From: Humibacter sp. RRB41
GTDB lineage: Bacteria; Actinomycetota; Actinomycetes; Actinomycetales; Microbacteriaceae
Length of the DNA stretch: 64,000 nucleotides
Direction of reading: 5' to 3'
Assembly: GCF_022761015.1 (NCBI RefSeq)
Contig: NZ_JAKWJQ010000005.1
Location: 62,001-126,000 of the forward strand
In this document: positions 50,524-59,111 of the stretch, piece by piece
Layout: every line of letters starts with the position of its first letter
How positions within the stretch are numbered: position 1 is the first letter of the stretch
Notes under the pieces: model-generated
Told to the model about the DNA's origin: nothing
The model's database searches: none
What the model saw: only the letters and a program-made list of their open reading frames with translations
Program-made: the position numbers and the translations under genes

Positions 50524-51888
50524 ATGAAGTTCGCCGCCTCCATCACCGACCTCATCGGTAACACGCCCCTCGTCAGGCTCAATCACGTCACCGAGGGCAT
50601 CGGTGCAACGGTGTTCGTGAAGGTCGAGTACCTGAACCCCGGCGGGTCGAGCAAGGACCGCATCGCCGAGCGGATCATCGACGCGGCGGAGCGTGACGGA
50701 CTGCTGAAGCCCGGCGGCACGATCGTCGAGCCGACCAGCGGCAATACGGGCGTCGGCCTCGCGCTCGTCGCCCAGCAGCGTGGATACCGCTGCGTGTTCG
50801 TGCTGCCTGACAAGGTGGGCGAGGACAAGCGCAACGTGCTCACGGCGTACGGCGCCGAGATTCACGTGACGCCGACATCCGTCGCTCCCGACGACCCCGA
50901 CTCGTACTACAGCGTCTCGGATCGCCTCGCGCGGGAGATTCCCGGCGCGTTCAAGCCGAACCAGTACGCCAACCCGAACGGACCTCGCAGTCACTACGAG
51001 ACCACCGGCCCCGAGATCTGGCGCGACACCGACGGCCGGGTGACGCACTTCGTCGCCGGCGTCGGCACCGGCGGAACCATCACGGGAACCGGTCGGTTCC
51101 TCAAGGAGGTCTCCGACGGCCGGGTGCGGGTGATCGGTGCTGACCCCGAGGGCTCGGTGTACTCCGGCGGAACAGGCAGGCCCTATCTGGTCGAGGGTGT
51201 CGGCGAGGACTTCTGGCCGTCGGCGTACGACCCGTCGGTCCCGGACGAGATCATCGCCGTCTCGGATGCCGATTCGTTCGCCATGACCCGCAGGCTCGCC
51301 CGCGAAGAGGGTCTGCTCGTCGGCGGGTCGAGCGGAATGGCCGTGGTCGCGGCGCTGCGCGCCGCTCGCGATCTCGGAGACGACGACATCGTCGTCGTCC
51401 TGTTGCCGGATGGCGGACGCGGCTACCTCGGCAAGATCTTCAACGACTCGTGGATGCGCTCGTACGGCTTCAGCGACGTCTCGGGCGAGGCGACGGTGCG
51501 CGAGGTGATCGCGACGAAGTCCGGCCAGCTTCCCGATCTGGTGCACGTGCATCCGACCGACACGGTGCACGATGCGATCGCGATCATGAACGAGTTCGGA
51601 GTGAGCCAGCTGCCGGTGCTGAGCGCGGAGCCGCCGGTGGTGATCGGTGAGGTCGTCGGATCGCTCGACGAGCGAGCACTGCTCGACTCGGTGTTCGCCG
51701 GACGCGTCGCGATGGCAGACAGCGTGCGCTCTGTGACGGGGGAGCCGCTGCCACTCATCGGTGTGAACGAGACGGTCGGTGCAGCGCGCGGAGCGCTCAG
51801 CGACACGGGTGCCCTGCTGGTCACCGACGGGGGCAAGCCTGTCTCGGTGATCACCCGCGCCGACCTGCTCGAGTTCCTCAGTCGATGA
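50524..51888 (+). CDS. cbs: Cystathionine beta-synthase
   Basis: A 454-residue PLP enzyme condensing serine (or O-acetylserine) with homocysteine. PLP binds Lys44 in NPGGSSKDRIAERI, the phosphate loop is GTGGTITGTGRF, and EPTSGNTGVGLALVA lines the site. The C-terminal third (about residues 335-454) is a pair of CBS domains (DLVHVHPTDTVHDAIAIMNEFGVSQLPVL), the regulatory module that in other species binds S-adenosylmethionine. Together with the next gene it handles transsulfuration. ATG at 50524 follows AGGAAG. Confidence 0.95.
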   Translation: MKFAASITDLIGNTPLVRLNHVTEGIGATVFVKVEYLNPGGSSKDRIAERIIDAAERDGLLKPGGTIVEPTSGNTGVGLALVAQQRGYRCVFVLPDKVGEDKRNVLTAYGAEIHVTPTSVAPDDPDSYYSVSDRLAREIPGAFKPNQYANPNGPRSHYETTGPEIWRDTDGRVTHFVAGVGTGGTITGTGRFLKEVSDGRVRVIGADPEGSVYSGGTGRPYLVEGVGEDFWPSAYDPSVPDEIIAVSDADSFAMTRRLAREEGLLVGGSSGMAVVAALRAARDLGDDDIVVVLLPDGGRGYLGKIFNDSWMRSYGFSDVSGEATVREVIATKSGQLPDLVHVHPTDTVHDAIAIMNEFGVSQLPVLSAEPPVVIGEVVGSLDERALLDSVFAGRVAMADSVRSVTGEPLPLIGVNETVGAARGALSDTGALLVTDGGKPVSVITRADLLEFLSR

Positions 51889-51946
51889 CGCATCGGCTCT
51901 GACCGCCACACGACTTCAGTTTCCGAACTCCGACGACAGGAGAACC

Positions 51947-53119
51947 ATGACCGACGCCCAGGACACCCACACCGCGAACGACGGGTTCGCCACCCTGGCC
52001 ATTCACGCCGGGCAGGAATTCGACCCGACGACGGGAGCGATCATTCCACCGATCTACCAGTCGTCGACGTTCGTGCAGGACGGCATCGGGGGGCTGCGCG
52101 GCGGCTACGAGTACGGCAGGTCGGCCAACCCGACCAGGTCGTCGCTCGAGACCCTGCTGGCGGCGCTCGAGGGCGGCGACACCGGTCTGGCGTTCGCGTC
52201 GGGCCTCGCAGCTGAGGATGCCCTGCTTCGCAGTGCGCTCCGTCCCGGTGACCACGTGGTGATGGGGAACGACGTCTACGGCGGAACGCACCGGCTGATC
52301 AACCGCATCCATGGCGAGTGGGGCATCAAGCACACCGCCGTGGATCTCACCGACCTCGACGCCGTGCGCGACGCGCTCGCCGCCGACGGAACGAAGCTGC
52401 TCTGGATCGAGACCCCGAGCAACCCGCTCATGAAGATCAGCGACATCGCGGCTCTCGCCGAACTCGGGCACGCGGTCGGCGCCGTCGTCGTCGTGGACAA
52501 CACGTTCGCGTCGCCCGCGTTGCAGCGGCCGCTGTCGCTCGGCGCCGACGTGGTCGTGCACTCCACGACGAAGTATCTCGGCGGACACTCCGACGTGATC
52601 GGCGGGGCGCTCGTGCTGCGCGACGGCGAGTTGGCGCAGAAGGTGAGGTTCCAGCAATTCGCAGCCGGCGCGATCGCTGCGCCGATGGAGGCGTGGCTGA
52701 CCGTGCGCGGCATCAAGACGCTCGACGTGCGGCTGCAACGCCACTCCGAGAACGCGCAGGCGATCGCGGAGTATCTGGCGGAGCATCCTGCGATCGAGCG
52801 CGTCTACTACCCAGGCCTGCCCGACCACCCCGCGCACGAACTGGCCGGGCGACAGATGTCACGGTTCGGCGGCATGCTCTCGGTCGCCGTGCGTGCCGGT
52901 GCGGATGCCGCGCACCGCTTCGCCGAGTCCACGCGCGTCTTCCAGCTGGCCGAGTCGCTCGGCGGCGTCGAGTCGCTGATCGGCTATCCGAGTGACATGA
53001 CGCACGCTTCCGTGCGCGGCACCGAACTCGAGGTGCCGGCGAACATCGTGCGGCTCTCTGTGGGCATCGAGGACGTGCACGACCTCATCGCCGACGTTGG
53101 GCAGGCGCTGGAGGGCTGA
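51947..53119 (+). CDS. metB: Cystathionine gamma-synthase/lyase family enzyme
   Basis: A 390-residue PLP enzyme of the Cys/Met metabolism family. ATLAIHAGQEFDPTTGAIIPPIYQSSTF is the family start, EYGRSANPTRSSLETLLAALEGG and the PLP Lys in VVHSTTKYLGGHSDVIGGALV follow. Synthase (metB) and lyase forms are hard to tell apart by eye; actinobacterial homologues beside cbs are usually named metB. The start is the ATG at 51947 with AGGAGA upstream, 58 bases after cbs. The pair converts homocysteine and cysteine through cystathionine. Confidence 0.93.
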   Translation: MTDAQDTHTANDGFATLAIHAGQEFDPTTGAIIPPIYQSSTFVQDGIGGLRGGYEYGRSANPTRSSLETLLAALEGGDTGLAFASGLAAEDALLRSALRPGDHVVMGNDVYGGTHRLINRIHGEWGIKHTAVDLTDLDAVRDALAADGTKLLWIETPSNPLMKISDIAALAELGHAVGAVVVVDNTFASPALQRPLSLGADVVVHSTTKYLGGHSDVIGGALVLRDGELAQKVRFQQFAAGAIAAPMEAWLTVRGIKTLDVRLQRHSENAQAIAEYLAEHPAIERVYYPGLPDHPAHELAGRQMSRFGGMLSVAVRAGADAAHRFAESTRVFQLAESLGGVESLIGYPSDMTHASVRGTELEVPANIVRLSVGIEDVHDLIADVGQALEG

Positions 53120-53249
53120 GCTCGAAGGGCATGAGCCGACGGTTCGAGCTCGAGGTCGACATCGTGCGTGCTGACCGTCGGTCCCGACGCGTAGCGTGGT
53201 CGGCGGACTGCCGAGAGGCGCGACCACACAACGAGCACGGGGAGACGGC

Positions 53250-53762
53250 ATGGACACGAGAGACCTTCTGGCAGACGCCGTAGAACGCATCGGACAGGGC
53301 GTGCACCGCGTCTTGACCGAGATCGACCACCACACGCTGACATACAGGGCCGACTCCGACGCGAACACCATCGCATGGCTCCTGTGGCACCTGACACGCG
53401 GCCAGGATGCCCAGATCGCTGCGGCATACGGGCTGGAGCAGGTCTGGGAGACCGAGGGCTGGGCCGACCGCTTCGCCCTTCCGTTCCCACGCAGCGCCAG
53501 CGGCTACGGGCAGTCGCGAGACGAGGTCGGTGCCGTCGACGTCTCGGCCGAACTGCTCGCCGGCTACTACGAGGCGACGCAGAAGGTCACGCTCGCGCAG
53601 CTCGCTGCGACGAGCGATGCCGACCTCGATCGCGTCGTCGACGCGCACTGGAACCCGCCGGTCACGCTGGGCGTCCGGCTGATCAGCATCATCGACGATG
53701 ACGTGAAGCACCTGGGGCAGGCGGAGTTCGTCAAGGGGCTTGCGCGTCGCGCCGCTCAGTGA
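53250..53762 (+). CDS. DinB-fold (DUF664) mycothiol-transferase-like protein
   Basis: A 170-residue four-helix protein of the DinB/DUF664 group, which in actinobacteria includes mycothiol-dependent transferases. Metal-binding His candidates are in AWLLWHLTRGQD (about residue 47) and DDVKHLGQAEFVKGL (about residue 156). The ATG at 53250 has GGGGAGA upstream; the frame is open for 18 further codons without homology. It follows metB on the same strand after 130 bases. Because cysteine is a mycothiol building block, the neighbourhood is suggestive but not proof of a link. Confidence 0.82.
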   Translation: MDTRDLLADAVERIGQGVHRVLTEIDHHTLTYRADSDANTIAWLLWHLTRGQDAQIAAAYGLEQVWETEGWADRFALPFPRSASGYGQSRDEVGAVDVSAELLAGYYEATQKVTLAQLAATSDADLDRVVDAHWNPPVTLGVRLISIIDDDVKHLGQAEFVKGLARRAAQ

Positions 53763-53802
53763 CGGCTCGCTCCGCCGCTCACGCGGTTGTGCGCAGACCG
53801 AT

Positions 53803-56445
53803 TTACACCCACCGCAGCCGCGGCACCTCGAGCAGTCCCGACCGGAGTCCGTCGGTCGCCGCGTCGAGATCCTGCATGCGGAACCGCTGACCGTAAAGCT
53901 CGCGCGAGAGTGCGACCATCTCGTCGACGGCACGGCGGACGCCGTCGTCGGTGAACGCGGATGCCGTGACGTTCGCCACGACGAGTCGCAGCGTGTTCGC
54001 CCCGACGACGAGTGCCGACGCGATGTCGACCTCGTACGGCGGCGCATACAGAACGCCGAACTCCGCGCCGTTCACCTCGACGCCCACGATCTCGCCCACC
54101 GGTGGCCGGAGCAGTGCGCGGTAGGAGGATCCGCGGATGCCCGCCTCGCCGTCTTCGCCTTGTCGTTCGGGCTCTCCTCGGCCGAAGTCGAGCACGACAC
54201 GCTCCGGAAGCCCCTGCGGCCACACGTCGTTCGAGTCGAGCGTGAGGAGATACTCGACGCGACCCGCATAACCGGCGCGCTCCGGCTCCCAGACGTGCGG
54301 CAGCTCGACGGACGCCTCGCCGGATTCACCCGCGTCGAGGAACCGAGCGGTCCATCCTGTTTCGAGCGCCCTCTCGCGGGTGGGCTCGGAGGCCGCGGAC
54401 GTGACGGAGGCCGGTGAGAGGGAGTTGCCGGTGACGAGCACGACGGCCTGGTAAGGCGCGAGCCGGATCTCGATGAGAGATTCCGAGTCGCCCTCGGCGA
54501 TCACCGTCGCGTAGTCCGGGCTCCACAGCTGCCACCGATCGGTGGGCACTCGGCGCAGACTTCGCGGGTGCGCGACGAACGATTCCGTCGCGCTACCGGT
54601 GTTGACCACGACATACACGTCGCCGCCCGTGAGCGCGCGATGCACGAATCCGATGGCCGGGGCATCCGGTTCGAGTGTGAGGTCGGCGTCGCGTCGCGTC
54701 AGCAACTCGTCGCGCAGGCGCGGTGCCGTGACGCGATCGCCGGGGATCCGGGTCGAGTGTTGAGCCGTGTTGTCGACCACGGAGAGCACGGTTCCGCCTG
54801 CGTCGTGCACTGCCCGGAGTACGCGCGCCATTCGCTCTGGGAGGCTCGACACGAACGGCAGCACGACGATCGTCGACTCTCCTACGACGAGCTCATCGAG
54901 CGTGTCGTCGTCGACAAGATCGAAGTCGAAGCCCGCATCCCTGATCGCAGCGGGGATGTCGGGGCCGATGCGGTCACGGAGCTGTCGCCACAGATCGAGC
55001 GTGCCGCCTTGCTCCGGACCGAGCTTCGCGTAGACATCCTGCGCCGGGAGGTAGAGCAGAACCTCGCGCACCGGTTCGCCCTGCTGCAGCAGATGGCTCA
55101 GCCGCGCGAGGTAGCGGGTGAGCGATGGCATGGCCGCCCACCACGAGTTGCGATCATCCAATGCGCCGGACGCGTAGAAGAACCAGCCGAGTTCGGCGGC
55201 ATCCGGCGGAGTGTACGGCCAGCCGTGCCCGATCAGCTTGTTGATGCCGAGCAGGAAGTGCTCGTGCGCCTCGCCTTTCAGGTCGAGCGGCGTCGCGCGG
55301 AATGACGGCGAGTGCACCCACGTCCAGGTCTCGGACGACACGACCGCCCTGCCGCCGTGGTGCGCGGCGGATGACGCCCACTTCGTCTGCGGAATGCCGC
55401 GCCACCCCCATCCCTCGCCCTCGGTGAGGTCGGCGTGACGATAGCTGCGCAGGCGGGCGGGCGGCGCGCCGTAGCTCTGAACCCGGAACGGCACGCCGTG
55501 GTCGGCCGACCACGCGCGCACCACGTCGAGGAAGTTCTCCTCGTACAGCTCGCCGAGGGTCTCGTAGTATTCGGCGCGGAACGCGTTCGACGCATCGGAG
55601 TCGAACCGCAGCCGCCAGAGGTCGCGGAGCAGCGGATGCCCGTGCCTGCGCTCGAACTCCGCCGGCAGGTCCGTGGTCCAGTTCGCGCCGTACGCCTCGA
55701 GGCTGTCGCAGAACACCGACCCCAGCAACTCGGCGGGCACTGCACGCAGCAGCGGGTCGGCCACGGCTCGCAGGTGATCGCGGGTCGCGCTGGCGGAGTA
55801 GTGGTCGAGCACCGGTCCCTCTGCGCCGGATGCCGCGCGCTTCACCTGCTGCCCCGTCACGCTCGACCAGACGACGACGAGCACGCGTGGCCCGGTGGCC
55901 GGCGCGATCTCGAGGAGGGGCTCGCCGTTGACGCCGTTGGTCCTTGCCAACGGCTCGAAGTCGAGCGGAGGCTCCTGCAGCGAGCCGTCGCCCAGGTAAG
56001 CGGCGACGAATTCGTCACCGGGATGAGTCGGTGCGAGGCGGACCGCTGCGGAGAGGGGGCCGATGTCGCGCACATCCCACCGCAGTGCCCGCGCAGCCGT
56101 CGCGTCGGTGATGTGAGGTCCGCCGTACGACCACCCGCTGCCCAGCGTCAGGTCGAACCGCAGTCCGAGATCGCCTGCGGTCTCCGCGGCGAATCTGAGG
56201 TCGTCGAGGAAGGCGGGGGAGAGGAACGGATCCTCCACCTTCGACAACGGATACGTGAACGCCACCTCGACGCCGCCGATGCCGGCATCCCGCATCGCCG
56301 TCAGCTCGCGAACGAGCTCGTCGCGCTCGACGTCGGGTCCGAACCACCACCAGCGCATCATCGGCCGGCTCTCGGGAGGCGGCGTCACGAATGTGTCGAA
56401 GAGCGCGGCGAGCGCTGTCGCCTCGTCGATGGGCGTCGAAGGCAT
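53803..56445 (-). CDS. GH106-like glycosyl hydrolase (probable alpha-L-rhamnosidase)
   Basis: An 880-residue enzyme. The N-terminus PPESRPMMRWWWFGPDVERDELVRELTAMRDAGIGGVEVAF and the following LGLRFDLTLGSGWSYGGPHI match the GH106 alpha-L-rhamnosidase group. A catalytic barrel continues to about residue 500 (SSETWTWVHSPSFRATPLDLKGEAHEHFLLGINKLIGHGWPY), and beta-sandwich domains end the protein. No signal peptide is visible, so it should act on imported oligosaccharides. The ATG at 56445 follows GAGGA; an ATG at 56472 overlapping the upstream stop is an alternative. It is the third gene of an operon with an esterase and a binding protein. Confidence 0.82.
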   Translation of the reverse strand: MPSTPIDEATALAALFDTFVTPPPESRPMMRWWWFGPDVERDELVRELTAMRDAGIGGVEVAFTYPLSKVEDPFLSPAFLDDLRFAAETAGDLGLRFDLTLGSGWSYGGPHITDATAARALRWDVRDIGPLSAAVRLAPTHPGDEFVAAYLGDGSLQEPPLDFEPLARTNGVNGEPLLEIAPATGPRVLVVVWSSVTGQQVKRAASGAEGPVLDHYSASATRDHLRAVADPLLRAVPAELLGSVFCDSLEAYGANWTTDLPAEFERRHGHPLLRDLWRLRFDSDASNAFRAEYYETLGELYEENFLDVVRAWSADHGVPFRVQSYGAPPARLRSYRHADLTEGEGWGWRGIPQTKWASSAAHHGGRAVVSSETWTWVHSPSFRATPLDLKGEAHEHFLLGINKLIGHGWPYTPPDAAELGWFFYASGALDDRNSWWAAMPSLTRYLARLSHLLQQGEPVREVLLYLPAQDVYAKLGPEQGGTLDLWRQLRDRIGPDIPAAIRDAGFDFDLVDDDTLDELVVGESTIVVLPFVSSLPERMARVLRAVHDAGGTVLSVVDNTAQHSTRIPGDRVTAPRLRDELLTRRDADLTLEPDAPAIGFVHRALTGGDVYVVVNTGSATESFVAHPRSLRRVPTDRWQLWSPDYATVIAEGDSESLIEIRLAPYQAVVLVTGNSLSPASVTSAASEPTRERALETGWTARFLDAGESGEASVELPHVWEPERAGYAGRVEYLLTLDSNDVWPQGLPERVVLDFGRGEPERQGEDGEAGIRGSSYRALLRPPVGEIVGVEVNGAEFGVLYAPPYEVDIASALVVGANTLRLVVANVTASAFTDDGVRRAVDEMVALSRELYGQRFRMQDLDAATDGLRSGLLEVPRLRWV

Positions 56446-56468
56446 GTGATCCTCGTGTGTATGGGCGG

Positions 56469-57551
56469 TCATCGGGCGGAGTCGGATGCCCAGGTGCGCA
56501 GAAAAGCCGCCGCCGTCTGCACCATCTCGTCGCTGAACTCGTGGCCTGAGGGGAAGAACCGGCCGTCGTATCCGTCGACCCGTTCGAGCAGGTGGTGGGC
56601 ATCGCGCATGCCGTCGAGGGGAAAGAGCTCGTCGGTTTCGCCGTACAACGCGAGCAGCCGACGCGGGGAACCAACGGTCGCCAGCTCCGGCCACTCCCTG
56701 AACCGCGCCAGTCCCGGGCTGTGCAGGAGCCACGAGTGGGTCTCCATGTACCGCGGCATGAGGGAGGCGAACGTCGCCATCATGCATGCGATCACGACGG
56801 CGCCGACGCGATCATCGAGCGCGCCGAGCATGTGGGCCCTGCCACCTCCTCCCGAGAAGCCGATGGCGGCGATGCGGCTGGAGTCCACGTCGGGAAGGCC
56901 GGCGAGCAGGTCGAGAGCGACGAGGTCATCCGCGAGCACCATGCCTGCGAAGGTCTGGCCGAGCGAACCTGCGATCTTCGCGAGCACGTCTTCGTGTGCA
57001 CTCGAGATCGTGTCGAAGACCTCGTCGTCGGTCGGAACGTGGCGCTGAGCCGCCCACCACGTGCGCTGGGCGGCCAGCGTGTGTGCGAGTTTCAGGGGCG
57101 GATCGGAGAGGTCGAAGCGACGACTCGCCCACGAGAACGTGTCATGCGCGAGCACGACGAATCCACTGCGGGCCAAGGCAAGTGCAAGAGGGATGCTCTC
57201 GCCCGAGCCATCCGTGACGAGTGCCTCGGCCCCCACCGATCGGCGTCCGCCGTGCGGGTGCAGCGCGAGAACCCCCGGCAGGCTGTCGCCGGATGCGTTG
57301 GGACGCAACTCCCACGCCCGCGTGGGTGGGCCGTAGGGCAACTGCCAGCGCAACTCCGTCGTGCGGATGCCGTCGGCCGAGACGGACGAGGCGACGCGCT
57401 CGACATCCGGCGTAGGGAATCGTCGTCGCAAGCCGAGCACGTCGGCGAGTTGCTGAGACGCCGGATCGCCGGCGACGAAGGCGTCGGCCGCGAGCGCGTG
57501 CTCGGGCCAGCCTTCGTAGCCGGCGATCGGTGATGCGGTGGGTCGGATCAT
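56469..57551 (-). CDS. Alpha/beta hydrolase, acetyl esterase-like
   Basis: A 360-residue hydrolase with nucleophile Ser in IAAIGFSGGGGRAHML (Gly-x-Ser-x-Gly), a probable Asp in LALYGETDELFPLDG and His in FFPSGHEFSDEM. An N-terminal extension and LALHPHGGRRSVG (oxyanion region) match the large acetyl-xylan-esterase-like group rather than true dienelactone hydrolases. Its ATG overlaps the binding protein's stop (ATGA at 57548-57551). Without a signal peptide it is cytoplasmic and would remove acyl groups from imported sugars before the GH106-like enzyme acts. Confidence 0.82.
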   Translation of the reverse strand: MIRPTASPIAGYEGWPEHALAADAFVAGDPASQQLADVLGLRRRFPTPDVERVASSVSADGIRTTELRWQLPYGPPTRAWELRPNASGDSLPGVLALHPHGGRRSVGAEALVTDGSGESIPLALALARSGFVVLAHDTFSWASRRFDLSDPPLKLAHTLAAQRTWWAAQRHVPTDDEVFDTISSAHEDVLAKIAGSLGQTFAGMVLADDLVALDLLAGLPDVDSSRIAAIGFSGGGGRAHMLGALDDRVGAVVIACMMATFASLMPRYMETHSWLLHSPGLARFREWPELATVGSPRRLLALYGETDELFPLDGMRDAHHLLERVDGYDGRFFPSGHEFSDEMVQTAAAFLRTWASDSAR

Positions 57552-58888
57552 GCCGCCGAGTCGATCAACCCCTGCACCTCGGTCTTGAACGCCGTCGCCG
57601 CGTCGGCAGGCTTCGCCCGGCCGAAGATCACGTCTTGCGTATGGCGCTGAAGGACGGTGGCGACGGTGCTGGTGCCCTTCGGCGGCACCGGCGGCACCCA
57701 CTTGATCTCGCTCTTGATGTCTTCGAGGTACTTGACACCCTGCTGGTCGGTCGCCGAGAGCATGGGCTTGACCACGGCGAGCACCTTCGGGTTCACCGGG
57801 ACGCCGCGCTCGGCCAACTGCAGCTTGGCGGACGACGTGTCGTTGAGGAAGTAGTTGATGATCCCGCCTGCCTGAGCGGGGTACTTCGTCTGCGAGCCGA
57901 TCGACCAGTACATCGACGGCTTGTAATACACACCGTTCTTGGTCGCCGCGCCGGCGATGCTCGGCGGACGCAGCAGCACGAGGTCTCCGCCGTTGTTCTG
58001 CTGATACGCCGTGACCTGGTTGCTCCACATCCATCCGAGCGCGAGCTTGTTGGTGCCGAACAGGGTCTGCTCCAGGGCGGCGGACACATCGGTGGTGAAC
58101 TGGTCGGGAGTCGGCCCGTCGCCGGCGTCGAAGAATTTCTTGACCATGGTGAACCAGCTCGCCAGGTTGCCCGTTGTGAATCCGAGCTTGCCCTTGTCGG
58201 TGTAGAGCTGTTGTCCGTGCTGGTGCAGCCAGAGCTGCAGGTCCTGATCGCTGCTCTGCCAGCTCGACCCTGTGAATGCTCCGCCCGATCCTTTCTTGAG
58301 CTTCTGGCAGATGTCGAGATAGTCGTCCCAGGTCCACGTCTTGTCGTCGGGAACGTCGACGCCCGCCTTGTCGAACAGCGTCTTGTTCGCCGCGATGCCA
58401 TAGGCGTTGTTGCCGGTCGGGATGCCGTACAGCTTGCCGTCCAGCGTTCCGGCGGCCAACGACGACTTGAGCGGCGTGAGGTCGATGCTCGCCACCTTCG
58501 ACATGTCCAGCAGTGCACCGCGTCCGCCGTATTCGGCGATATACGCCTGGTCCATCTGGATGACGTCTGGCTCGGTCTGCCCGGCCACCTGGGTCGAGAG
58601 CTTCGTCCAGTACGTCGCCCACTGACCAGGAGCCTGATCGACGGTGACCTTCGAATGGGCCTGGGTGTAGGCCTGGATGATCTTGTCCGTGTAGGCGGAT
58701 CTCACCGGGTTGGTCCACCACTCGAAGTTCAGCGTCGCCTTCTTGAAGGCGTCGCCTGCTGCGGCGGTCGATGACGCCCCGCCTGCGCTCGGTGTGGCGG
58801 AGGTTCCGCACCCGGCGAGCAGGAATGTGGTGCCGATACCGGTCAACGCGAGCGCACCGAATTGGCGCCGCGAGAGCTGCTGTGACAT
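57548..58888 (-). CDS. Sugar-binding lipoprotein with Tat-type signal
   Basis: A 446-residue family-1 solute-binding protein. The N-terminus MSQQLSRRQFGALALTGIG holds a twin-arginine motif (SRRQFGAL), followed by the lipobox LLAGCGTS, so export by the Tat system with lipid anchoring is likely. The mature part has ATLNFEWWTNPVRSAYTDKIIQAY and GKLYGIPTGNNAYG. The ATG at 58888 has AAGGAGG eight bases upstream. No permease gene is present in its operon. The first 11 residues and the ribosome-binding region are nearly identical to those of another gene starting at 63969. Confidence 0.93.
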   Translation of the reverse strand: MSQQLSRRQFGALALTGIGTTFLLAGCGTSATPSAGGASSTAAAGDAFKKATLNFEWWTNPVRSAYTDKIIQAYTQAHSKVTVDQAPGQWATYWTKLSTQVAGQTEPDVIQMDQAYIAEYGGRGALLDMSKVASIDLTPLKSSLAAGTLDGKLYGIPTGNNAYGIAANKTLFDKAGVDVPDDKTWTWDDYLDICQKLKKGSGGAFTGSSWQSSDQDLQLWLHQHGQQLYTDKGKLGFTTGNLASWFTMVKKFFDAGDGPTPDQFTTDVSAALEQTLFGTNKLALGWMWSNQVTAYQQNNGGDLVLLRPPSIAGAATKNGVYYKPSMYWSIGSQTKYPAQAGGIINYFLNDTSSAKLQLAERGVPVNPKVLAVVKPMLSATDQQGVKYLEDIKSEIKWVPPVPPKGTSTVATVLQRHTQDVIFGRAKPADAATAFKTEVQGLIDSAA

Positions 58889-58919
58889 GTGGCCTCCTTG
58901 CCATGCTGTGTTCACGACG

Positions 58920-59012
58920 GGGAAACGCTTTCCCGTGCTCGTGTGCCCCACATTATGGTGACCGTTTCGACCGTGTCAAGGGTTCGGGGGCACATTCAGA
59001 AATCGCTTTCTG
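58920..59012 (-). promoter_or_regulatory. Promoter flanked by two LacI-type operators
   Basis: On the minus strand TTGACA (58979-58974) and CATAAT (58957-58952), 16 bases apart, form a near-consensus promoter. GGGAAACGCTTTCC (58920-58933) lies downstream of it and CAGAAATCGCTTTCTG (58997-59012, exact 6-bp arms) upstream. Both fit the LacI/GalR pattern centred on CG. Confidence 0.65.
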
Positions 59013-59111
59013 GATCGGCGCAGACGATGGGGATGTGCCGCCGGTCGTGGCTTGAGGTTTTGTTCGGCGGAGAACCGATCCAGACTTCTCGGCTCCCCGC
59101 CGACCTTCCCT

